The notes under the pieces were generated by a model. The model was not told where the DNA came from, did not search any database, and was given only the letters and a program-made list of their open reading frames with translations. Made by a program: the position numbers and the translations under genes. DNA of 5,084 nucleotides from an uncultured Gemella sp. (GTDB taxonomy: Bacteria; Bacillota; Bacilli; Staphylococcales; Gemellaceae): contig CALHQV010000123.1 in assembly GCA_938038035.1 (NCBI GenBank), positions 1-5,084 on the forward strand, given 5' to 3'. Shown one piece after another: positions 1 through 5,084 of this stretch. Each line of letters begins with the position of its first letter. Position 1 is the stretch's first letter.

Positions 1-6
1 AAGGAG
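1..6 (+). promoter_or_regulatory. ribosome binding site of panE, decides the start
   Basis: AAGGAG is a near-ideal Shine-Dalgarno sequence at the very edge of the window. It is seven bases from the ATG at 14 and only one base from the ATG at 8, so it favours 14 as the start. The promoter must lie upstream of the window. Confidence 0.75.
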
Positions 7-13
7 AATGATT

Positions 14-946
14 ATGAAAATTTTATTTGCAGGAGCTGGGGCATTAGGATCGAGATTTGGATATATGTTATTTAAAAATAATGAAGATGTAACTTTTGTT
101 GATACTTGGGGAGAGCACGTTGAAAAAATAAGAAATAAAGGACTAAAGGTAATTATTGATGAGGTTGATTTAGGAAACTACTATATTCCAATATATAAAC
201 CAGAGCAGATTTCAGGGAAGTATGATGTTATTTTTGTAGCTACTAAATCAATGCAGTTAAGACCAATGTTAGATAGTGTGAAGCATCTTTTTCATGAGGA
301 TACTAAAATTGTTTGTATATTAAATGGTCTTGGGCATGTGGAAACACTAAAGGATTATGTGAAAGAAGAAAATATTTTAATAGGTGTTACGGTATGGACT
401 AGTGGTCTTGGTGGACCAGGAATATTGGAAGCTCATGGAACAGGGAAAATAGAATTAAAACAGGTTAAAGAGATTAACCTAGATAGAACATTATCTTTAG
501 TAGAAAGATTTAACGAAGCTGGATTAAATATTAAGTATTCAGCTGATACCTATCAATCAATCTGGCATAAAGCTGGATTAAACTGTGTCCTAAATTCATT
601 TTGTACTTTAATTGATTGTAATATTAATCAGTATGGAAGTTATGATAAGAATTTACAATTGACGAGAGCAGTTTTGAATGAGGTAACAGCTGTAGGAAGA
701 GCAGAAGGAGTAGATGTAAAACAAGAGGTTATAGAGAACAATATTAAGAATATCTTCCCATTGGATATTGCCGGTGCACATTATCCTTCTCTTTATCAAG
801 ATATGAAAAATGGTCGGCTTACTGAGATTGATTTCTTAAATGGGGCGATTTCGAGATTAGGAAAAATTCATAATATTCCAACTCCTGTTTGTGATGTTAT
901 TACATTAATGATTCACTCTAAGGAGTTCATCAATAATAATAAATAA
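14..946 (+). CDS. panE: 2-dehydropantoate 2-reductase (ketopantoate reductase) family protein
   Basis: This is a cytoplasmic NADPH-dependent reductase of the PanE/ApbA family, which turns ketopantoate into pantoate on the way to pantothenate and coenzyme A. Counting from the ATG at 14 it has 310 residues, close to the roughly 300 usual for the family. It shows the N-terminal Rossmann motif GAGALG (7-12), K78 and the LNGLG segment (N104) expected near the cofactor, the putative catalytic K186 in KAGLNCVLN with N190 and N194, and the substrate-site region with S259 and E271 in GRLTEID. All key family residues are therefore present and the gene is intact. An ATG at 8 is also in frame, but it lies one base after the AAGGAG at 1-6, whereas the ATG at 14 sits seven bases away, so 14 is preferred. 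No other pantothenate gene is visible, so another 2-oxoacid could be the substrate. The family call is firm and the substrate is inferred. Confidence 0.88.
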   Translation: MKILFAGAGALGSRFGYMLFKNNEDVTFVDTWGEHVEKIRNKGLKVIIDEVDLGNYYIPIYKPEQISGKYDVIFVATKSMQLRPMLDSVKHLFHEDTKIVCILNGLGHVETLKDYVKEENILIGVTVWTSGLGGPGILEAHGTGKIELKQVKEINLDRTLSLVERFNEAGLNIKYSADTYQSIWHKAGLNCVLNSFCTLIDCNINQYGSYDKNLQLTRAVLNEVTAVGRAEGVDVKQEVIENNIKNIFPLDIAGAHYPSLYQDMKNGRLTEIDFLNGAISRLGKIHNIPTPVCDVITLMIHSKEFINNNK

Positions 947-1002
947 TAGGATTATAAAAGGGATGCTAAAAGGCTCCAAGTAGAGAAATATCAATGTTTT
1001 AC

Positions 1003-1031
1003 TTGTATTTTTCTGTCAAAAAAGGTATAAT
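1003..1031 (+). promoter_or_regulatory. sigma-A type promoter for yloU-fakA
   Basis: A -35 box TTGTAT (1003-1008) and a perfect -10 box TATAAT (1026-1031) are separated by 17 bases. Transcription would start near 1038, giving a leader of about 40 bases before yloU. This is the best promoter match between panE and yloU and suggests that yloU-fakA is transcribed on its own, although panE has no obvious terminator and could read through. Confidence 0.75.
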
Positions 1032-1063
1032 AGTTCGTATGTTCAATTTGTCTATTTTTGAAT

Positions 1064-1070
1064 AGGAGGA
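1064..1070 (+). promoter_or_regulatory. ribosome binding site of yloU
   Basis: AGGAGGA lies six bases before the ATG at 1077, an optimal match and spacing that fixes the yloU start. Confidence 0.8.
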
Positions 1071-1076
1071 AAAGAT

Positions 1077-1436
1077 ATGTCATTAGAAATTAATAATGAA
1101 TTTGGTCATGTTTCTATAAGTGATGATGTTATTGCATCAGTAGCTGGTGGAGCAGCTGTAAGTTGCTACGGGATTATAGGAATGGCTAGTAAAAATCAAG
1201 TTAAAGATGGAATTACAGAAATTTTACGTAAAGAAAATTACGCAAAAGGAATTAAAGTAAAAAAAGACGAAGATAAACTTGTTATTGATTTATATATAAT
1301 TGTTATGTATGGAACAAAAATTTCAGAAATAGCAAACAATGTTCAATCTTCAGTTAAATATCAAATAGAAAAAACACTAGGTGTTAAAGTAGATGAAATT
1401 AACATTTACATTCAAGGCATCAAGGTAAATAAATAG
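1077..1436 (+). CDS. yloU: Asp23/YloU family envelope stress response protein
   Basis: This is a 119-residue, intact member of the Asp23 (DUF322) family and the apparent counterpart of Bacillus subtilis YloU, with the family's usual length of about 120. Nearly the whole protein is the Asp23 domain: the N-terminal block VSISDDVIASVAGGAA (12-27) runs into CYGIIGMASKNQ, followed by a conserved GITEILRKEN stretch, a VIDLYIIVMYGTKI strand region and the C-terminal INIYIQGIKV. There is no signal peptide or membrane segment, so it should be cytoplasmic. Asp23 proteins in Staphylococcus aureus sit at the membrane through a partner and are tied to cell envelope homeostasis and alkaline stress; the molecular role of YloU itself is not established. 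It lies 11 bases upstream of fakA, an arrangement conserved across Bacilli, which suggests a functional or at least co-expression link. The start is fixed by a strong AGGAGGA site. Confidence 0.93.
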   Translation: MSLEINNEFGHVSISDDVIASVAGGAAVSCYGIIGMASKNQVKDGITEILRKENYAKGIKVKKDEDKLVIDLYIIVMYGTKISEIANNVQSSVKYQIEKTLGVKVDEINIYIQGIKVNK

Positions 1437-1440
1437 GAGG
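1435..1440 (+). promoter_or_regulatory. fakA ribosome binding site overlapping the yloU stop codon
   Basis: AGGAGG at 1435-1440 begins inside the TAG stop codon of yloU (1434-1436) and lies seven bases before the GTG start of fakA at 1448. Ribosomes ending yloU would sit directly on the fakA initiation site, an arrangement compatible with translational coupling. Confidence 0.85.
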
Positions 1441-1447
1441 AAAGATA

Positions 1448-3097
1448 GTGGAGAAAATTAACGGACTTGTTTTAGCTGAAATGATCGACTTAGGATCGAA
1501 AAATTTAGCTAAAAATGCAGAAAAAATAAACGCATTGAACGTTTTCCCTGTACCAGATGGTGATACAGGAACAAATATGAATCTTTCGATGTCATCAGGT
1601 GCAAAAGAAACGGCTGCAAATGTTGTTGAAAACATCGGTGAATTAGGTAAATCTTTTTCTAAAGGTTTATTAATGGGTGCACGTGGAAACTCTGGTGTTA
1701 TCCTTTCTCAACTATTTAGAGGGATGTCTCAATATATCGCTGATAAAAAGGAAGTTAATGCAAAAGAATTTGCTGAAGCTATTCAAAATGGTGTAAGTAT
1801 TGCATATAAAGCGATAATTAAACCTGTAGAAGGAACAATCCTAACAGTTGCACGTGAAGCAGCAGAAGCTGGACTTAAAGCAGCAGAAAATACTACTTCT
1901 GTAGTAGAAGTAATGGAAGCTATATATGCTGAAGCCCAAGCGTCACTAAAAAGAACACCTGAATTATTACCAATCTTAAAAGAAGTTGGTGTAGTAGATT
2001 CAGGAGGTCAAGGTCTTGTTTGTGTATATCAAGGATTTGTTGCTGCACTGAAAGGTGAAAAAATCGAAGGTTTAGAAGCGGTAGAAACTAATCTTGTTGA
2101 CATGCAATTTGAAGATAATCATGATATGGACTTCATGAATCCTGAAGATATAGTATACGGATTCTGTACAGAATTCACTGTACGTCTTGATAAAGAGAAA
2201 AAAGAATTTAATGAAGATAAATTCCGTGAAGATATGAGTAAATTTGGGGATTCATTATTAGTTATTTCTGATAGTGAGTTTGTAAAAATTCACGTACACA
2301 CAGAAACTCCAGGAGATGTGTTCAACTATGGGCAACAATACGGAGAACTTATAAAAATTAAATCTGATAATATGAGAGAACAACACCGTGAAGTTCTTAG
2401 AAAACAAGAAGCTAAACAAACTACAGCTCCAAAAGAGTTAAAAGAACAAGCGATGATTTCTATTTCTATGGGAGCTGGCTTAAGTAAAGTTTTAACTTCT
2501 ATGGGAGTTGATTATATCGTAGAAGGTGGACAAACGATGAATCCATCTACTGAAGATATCATGAAAGCTATAAAAGAAGTTAATGCTAAAAATATCTTTA
2601 TTTTCCCAAATAACAAAAATATCCAACTTGCAGCAAAACAAGCTGCTGAGTTAGCAGAAGAAAATGTTTTTGTTGTTGAAAGTAAAACAGCACCTCAAGG
2701 GCTTGCTGCGGTAATGGTATACAATCCACAAGCAGCAGCTGAAGAAAACTTTGCAAATATGCAAGAAGTTTTATCTACGGTAAGTACTTTAGAAGTTACC
2801 CATGCTGTTCGTGATACTAACATTGAAGGTGTTGAAATTAAGAAAGATGAATTCATGGGAATTAGAAATGGTAAAATTGTAGTTTCTAATCTATCACTTA
2901 ATACAGTATTAGAAGAATTATTAGAAAAATCACTTGATGAAGATTCTGAAATTGTTACACTTTACCTTGGTGAAGAAAGTACTGAAGAATATACTGATTT
3001 CTTAGAGCAATTAATCGAAGAGAAATATCCTGATGTAGAAGTAGAACTTATTGAATCAGGACAACCAGTATATCCATATATTATTGGGGTTGAATAA
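1448..3097 (+). CDS. fakA: fatty acid kinase catalytic subunit FakA (DAK2/YloV family)
   Basis: FakA is the ATP-dependent kinase that phosphorylates fatty acids bound to FakB (DegV family) proteins. The acyl-phosphate then enters phospholipid synthesis through PlsX/PlsY, which lets the cell use exogenous or recycled fatty acids. The 549-residue product matches the length of S. aureus FakA and B. subtilis YloV. Residues 1 to about 200 form the DhaL-like ATP-binding domain, with the metal-binding PDGDTGTNMN segment (D37, D39), KGLLMGARGNSGVILSQLF and VGVVDSGGQGL. The middle domain carries C240, H282 and H284, the positions I recall as zinc ligands in the S. aureus enzyme. The C-terminal DegV-like domain holds GGQTMNPSTEDI (360-371) and ends in QPVYPYIIGVE. 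The GTG start is supported by AGGAGG seven bases upstream and by alignment of the N-terminus with known FakA proteins. No fakB is in the window. Nothing looks broken. Confidence 0.96.
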   Translation: MEKINGLVLAEMIDLGSKNLAKNAEKINALNVFPVPDGDTGTNMNLSMSSGAKETAANVVENIGELGKSFSKGLLMGARGNSGVILSQLFRGMSQYIADKKEVNAKEFAEAIQNGVSIAYKAIIKPVEGTILTVAREAAEAGLKAAENTTSVVEVMEAIYAEAQASLKRTPELLPILKEVGVVDSGGQGLVCVYQGFVAALKGEKIEGLEAVETNLVDMQFEDNHDMDFMNPEDIVYGFCTEFTVRLDKEKKEFNEDKFREDMSKFGDSLLVISDSEFVKIHVHTETPGDVFNYGQQYGELIKIKSDNMREQHREVLRKQEAKQTTAPKELKEQAMISISMGAGLSKVLTSMGVDYIVEGGQTMNPSTEDIMKAIKEVNAKNIFIFPNNKNIQLAAKQAAELAEENVFVVESKTAPQGLAAVMVYNPQAAAEENFANMQEVLSTVSTLEVTHAVRDTNIEGVEIKKDEFMGIRNGKIVVSNLSLNTVLEELLEKSLDEDSEIVTLYLGEESTEEYTDFLEQLIEEKYPDVEVELIESGQPVYPYIIGVE

Positions 3098-3117
3098 TAA
3101 GTAAATGTTAAATTAAA

Positions 3118-3154
3118 AAAGTAGCATTAGTCTAAAATAGATTAATGCTACTTT
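3118..3154 (+). terminator. 17-bp hairpin after fakA, possible (bidirectional) terminator
   Basis: Arms 3118-3134 and 3138-3154 pair over 17 positions with a single G-U pair around a three-base AAA loop, starting 20 bases after the fakA stop. On the + strand the stem is followed only by TTTAAAG, a poor U-tract. On the - strand it is followed by six T (complement of A 3115-3120). As a + strand terminator it is therefore strong in stem and weak in tail, and some readthrough into cvpA is plausible. It may also protect the 3' end of the fakA mRNA. Confidence 0.65.
3124..3144 (+). repeat. imperfect direct repeat, copy 1 (inside the hairpin)
   Basis: GCATTA, four bases, then AAAATAGATTA. The same arrangement recurs at 3194-3214 exactly 70 bases downstream, with 17 of 21 positions identical; the four differences are all in the middle (GTCT against AAGC). 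It covers most of the left arm, the loop and the start of the right arm of the fakA hairpin. Confidence 0.5.
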
Positions 3155-3193
3155 AAAGTTGATAGAGTAAAATATCAATATACTAATCATAAG

Positions 3194-3214
3194 GCATTAA
3201 AGCAAAATAGATTA
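3194..3214 (+). repeat. imperfect direct repeat, copy 2 (upstream of cvpA)
   Basis: Second copy of the GCATTA-N4-AAAATAGATTA sequence, ending 19 bases before the cvpA start. It lacks the right arm, so it does not form the hairpin itself, but its GCATTA could pair with TAATGC in the hairpin's right arm. It may be a remnant of a local duplication, or chance in AT-rich DNA. Confidence 0.45.
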
Positions 3215-3221
3215 TAATTGG

Positions 3222-3228
3222 AAAGGAG
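3222..3228 (+). promoter_or_regulatory. ribosome binding site of cvpA
   Basis: AAAGGAG lies five bases before the ATG at 3234 and fixes that start. No convincing promoter with both boxes was found in the gap between fakA and cvpA. Confidence 0.75.
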
Positions 3229-3233
3229 AAAAC

Positions 3234-3767
3234 ATGGTTGATATAATTATTGCATTATTATTAGCTGCAGGTGCGTACTTAGGATACAAACGTGGGTTAA
3301 TCATGCAAATTTTTTATCTAGGAACAATTATAATAGGTTATGTAGTATCAATGTTATTCAGTTCAAGATTAGCATATTTATTTACAAGTATGATACCAAT
3401 TCCAACTGATGTTACAGATGGTTTAGAAGGAATATATAAAGGATTAAATATTCCAACTGCATATTACCGAATAGTGTCATTTATTGTATTGTTTATTGTA
3501 ATTCGATTAATAATACAAATACTAGCACAAACATTAGGAGTTGTTAGAAAATTACCGTTAATAAAAATAACGGATAGATATTTAGGAGCTATTTTAGGAT
3601 TTGTGGAAATCTATTTAATAGTTTTCGTAGTATTATATCTAGTAACGGTATTGCCTACACCAGACTGGAAGATAGCGATATTTAAAGATTCAGTGTTACC
3701 AGACTATATAATACAAAACACACCAGTGTTATCTAAACAGTTTATTAGTTTATTCTTTAATAAATAA
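3234..3767 (+). CDS. cvpA: CvpA family membrane protein
   Basis: This is a 177-residue integral membrane protein of the CvpA (colicin V production) family, of normal length. Four hydrophobic segments can be read at about 3-18, 25-43, 79-98 and 117-140. The family hallmark GYKRGL (17-22) follows the first, DRYLGAILGF (114-123) leads into the fourth, and the C-terminus has the typical DYIIQNTPVLS segment (157-167). A soluble loop of about 35 residues lies between segments 2 and 3. The exact biochemical role of CvpA proteins in Gram-positive bacteria is not known; the name comes from an Escherichia coli colicin phenotype and says little about this protein. In many Bacilli the order is cvpA-polX-mutS2. 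Here mutS2 follows directly and polX is missing. The gene is closed by its own strong terminator, so it is probably not cotranscribed with mutS2. Confidence 0.9.
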   Translation: MVDIIIALLLAAGAYLGYKRGLIMQIFYLGTIIIGYVVSMLFSSRLAYLFTSMIPIPTDVTDGLEGIYKGLNIPTAYYRIVSFIVLFIVIRLIIQILAQTLGVVRKLPLIKITDRYLGAILGFVEIYLIVFVVLYLVTVLPTPDWKIAIFKDSVLPDYIIQNTPVLSKQFISLFFNK

Positions 3768-3774
3768 TTGAAAG

Positions 3775-3806
3775 AATCGGAGTACGTAAAGTACTTCGAT
3801 TTTTTT
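3775..3806 (+). terminator. intrinsic terminator after cvpA
   Basis: An 11-bp stem (3775-3785 with 3791-3801, one G-U pair) closes a five-base GTAAA loop and runs into a seven-T tract (3800-3806), starting 8 bases after the cvpA stop. This is a textbook Rho-independent terminator on the + strand and separates cvpA from mutS2. Confidence 0.9.
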
Positions 3807-3844
3807 GTAAACTTAAACCAGATTATGATTTTAATCGAAAGAAA

Positions 3845-3873
3845 TTGTTTAATGCTTGTATTTAGTGTATAAT
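3845..3873 (+). promoter_or_regulatory. sigma-A type promoter for mutS2
   Basis: A -35 box TTGTTT (3845-3850) and a perfect -10 box TATAAT (3868-3873) are separated by 17 bases. The start of transcription would be near 3880, leaving a leader of about 50 bases before the TTG start. An ATG at 3889, about ten bases into that transcript, has no ribosome binding site. Confidence 0.75.
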
Positions 3874-3914
3874 AGTTTGTGTTATAAAATGATAAAGCAT
3901 GTAAATATAGATAG

Positions 3915-3920
3915 AAGGAG
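3915..3920 (+). promoter_or_regulatory. ribosome binding site of mutS2, decides the TTG start
   Basis: AAGGAG is followed by a ten-base gap to the TTG at 3931. The spacing is a little long, but this is the only good site upstream of the reading frame, and it lies downstream of the alternative ATG at 3889. Confidence 0.65.
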
Positions 3921-3930
3921 TGAGATTAGA

Positions 3931-5084
3931 TTGAATAAAATTACTCAAAAGAAACTTAATTTAGACCTAGTTTTAAAAGATATAGAGAAATATTGTTTCT
4001 CAGAGTTATCTTATGAAAAAATAAAAAATTTAGAATATATAACAAATTATGAGAAGTTAGTAGAAGTTCATAAAGAAAACGAAGAAGGATATGACTTACT
4101 AAGAAAATATCCAAATGAATTCAAATTAAAAATATTTGATTATAATGCTAGTGTTAAGAAAGCTAAAATTGATAGTGTCCTTTCAGAAAAGGAACTCTTC
4201 CATATATTAAGAAATATTATAACTTATGATAGATTTTCTAGAAGATTTGAGAATATTAAATTACAAGAGCATGCTAAGTATCCTAGTTTAACAAAATATG
4301 TTGTTAAACTAGATGATTTTAGTGATCTTGAAAGGTATCTAGATAGAATAATAGACGAGGATGGTTATATAAGACCAGACGCTTCGTTAGAACTGAAAAA
4401 TATCAAAGTAAATATTTCTAAGTTGAAAAACAAAAGTGATCAAATTTTAAAAAATATCTTACGTTCAAATGTTAAAAAATTAACTGAAGCAATTGTTACA
4501 AAGAGAAATGACCGTGATGTTATTTTAGTAAAACCAGAATATAAAAATGATTTTGGTGGAATTATCCATGACGAGAGTGCTTCGGGTAATACTTTTTATG
4601 TTGAACCAAAAGAAAATGTAGAGATTAATAATGAAATCGGAATACTAAGACGTAAAGAAAGAGAAGAAATACTTAGAATTTTAAAAGAAGCTTCAGAAGT
4701 TATTAAAGAAAAAGCTGACGAACTTATAAATTCACTTTGGAATTTCTCGCAAATAGAGTTTATTTTTTCAAAGATGAACTTTTGTGCTAGAAATGGCTTT
4801 AATAAACAAAGCATAGTAAATTCACAAGAACTTAATCTAAAGAAAGCATATAATCCATTAATTGATAAAGATGTAGTTGTAAAAAATGATGTTATTCTAG
4901 ATAATAAAGGAAATTCACTAATAATAACTGGTCCTAACACTGGAGGTAAGACTGTAATATTAAAAACAGTTGGATTATGTGTGTACTTATCACATTTAGG
5001 ATTTTATATTCCAGCATTAGAGGAATCAATAGTCGGATTTTTTGAAGATGTATTTGTAGATGTGGGAGATGAGCAATCAATTGA
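3931..5084 (+). CDS. mutS2: endonuclease MutS2, N-terminal half (cut by window end)
   Basis: MutS2 is a cytoplasmic MutS-like ATPase that lacks the mismatch-recognition domain. It has been linked to suppression of homologous recombination and, in B. subtilis, to rescue of collided ribosomes. The window holds 384 codons plus two bases of a protein usually near 780 residues, and the frame is open to the edge. Residues 1 to about 310 are the core and clamp region, including the conserved run from KRNDRDVILVKPEY (191-204) through GGIIHD (209-214) to SGNTFYVEP (218-226). The ATPase domain then begins with Walker A GPNTGGKT (334-341) and reaches DVGDEQSI (377-384) at the window end. The Walker B motif proper, the rest of the ATPase and the C-terminal Smr nuclease domain lie outside. 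The TTG start gives an N-terminus (NKITQKKLNLDLVLKDIEKY) aligned with known MutS2 proteins. An in-frame ATG at 3889 would add 14 residues but lacks a ribosome binding site. Confidence 0.94.
   Translation, partial: MNKITQKKLNLDLVLKDIEKYCFSELSYEKIKNLEYITNYEKLVEVHKENEEGYDLLRKYPNEFKLKIFDYNASVKKAKIDSVLSEKELFHILRNIITYDRFSRRFENIKLQEHAKYPSLTKYVVKLDDFSDLERYLDRIIDEDGYIRPDASLELKNIKVNISKLKNKSDQILKNILRSNVKKLTEAIVTKRNDRDVILVKPEYKNDFGGIIHDESASGNTFYVEPKENVEINNEIGILRRKEREEILRILKEASEVIKEKADELINSLWNFSQIEFIFSKMNFCARNGFNKQSIVNSQELNLKKAYNPLIDKDVVVKNDVILDNKGNSLIITGPNTGGKTVILKTVGLCVYLSHLGFYIPALEESIVGFFEDVFVDVGDEQSI

Noticed and set aside
947..1002. Possible terminator after panE
   Set aside because: The GGATGC/GGCTCC pairing fails after three bases, and the AGAAATA/TATTTTTCT pairing at about 983-1013 needs bulges and overlaps the -35 box. 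No clear stem with a T-tract is present.
1042..1062. Inverted repeat TTCAA/TTGAA in the yloU leader as an operator
   Set aside because: Five AT-rich base pairs with an 11-base gap are expected by chance in this composition.
1420..1635. 71-codon reading frame on the - strand over the yloU-fakA junction
   Set aside because: It lies opposite the conserved start of fakA, including its metal-binding motif, has no recognisable domain, and is explained as a shadow of that gene.
3159..3186. Promoter for cvpA: TTGATA with TACTAA 16 bases on, and the TTGATA/TATCAA inverted repeat (3159-3178)
   Set aside because: The -10 match is poor (the better TATACT is only 14 bases away), and the six-base repeat is AT-rich, so neither is strong enough to list as a feature.
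3213..3218. Perfect TATAAT upstream of cvpA as a -10 box
   Set aside because: It has no -35 partner at 16-18 bases, and a start near 3225 would fall within the ribosome binding site.
4596..4940. 114-codon reading frame on the - strand
   Set aside because: It lies opposite conserved MutS2 sequence, up to the start of its Walker A motif. Its serine/phenylalanine-rich product is what antisense reading of a lysine/glutamate-rich AT-rich gene gives.
1..5084. Mobile element, CRISPR array, RNA gene, toxin-antitoxin or defence system
   Set aside because: All coding space is taken by five recognisable chromosomal genes. The gaps are 124-136 bases or shorter and hold only promoters, hairpins and ribosome binding sites; no repeat arrays, tRNA-like sequences or transposase motifs were seen.

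Overview
The window is AT-rich, densely packed with genes, and carries five protein genes all on the + strand. Strong AAGGAG/AGGAGG ribosome binding sites, sigma-A type promoters (TTGTNT, 17 bp, TATAAT), GTG and TTG starts, and the proteins themselves (YloU, FakA, CvpA, MutS2) point to a low-GC Gram-positive bacterium of the class Bacilli. The FakA and YloU proteins closely resemble their staphylococcal and bacillus counterparts. A Gemella-like organism is a reasonable guess, but I cannot fix the genus from the sequence alone.

Layout: (1) positions 14-946, a ketopantoate reductase (PanE/ApbA) family enzyme whose real start is probably the second ATG. (2) 947-1076, a short gap with a clear promoter. 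(3) 1077-1436 and 1448-3097, the yloU (Asp23 family) and fakA (fatty acid kinase) pair, 11 bases apart, with the yloU stop codon lying inside the fakA ribosome binding site. (4) 3098-3233, a gap with a long near-perfect hairpin and a partial second copy of its core sequence 70 bases downstream. (5) 3234-3767, a CvpA family membrane protein, then a textbook intrinsic terminator. (6) 3807-3930, a gap with another clear promoter. (7) 3931 to the window end, the N-terminal half of mutS2 from a TTG start, cut by the window edge just after the Walker A motif and inside the GDEQS block.

How they fit together: yloU-fakA is a conserved Bacilli pair. FakA phosphorylates fatty acids held by FakB proteins (not in this window) so that they enter phospholipid synthesis. 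cvpA next to mutS2 is the remains of the widespread cvpA-polX-mutS2 order, here without polX between them. PanE would make pantoate for coenzyme A, but no other pantothenate gene is visible, so its substrate is uncertain. The transcription signals suggest separate units: panE (promoter outside the window, no clear terminator), yloU-fakA, cvpA, and mutS2.

I see no RNA gene, mobile element, CRISPR array, phage gene or undescribed system. This is an ordinary core-genome region; the points worth a second look concern start sites, an oddly oriented hairpin, a small repeat and local gene order.
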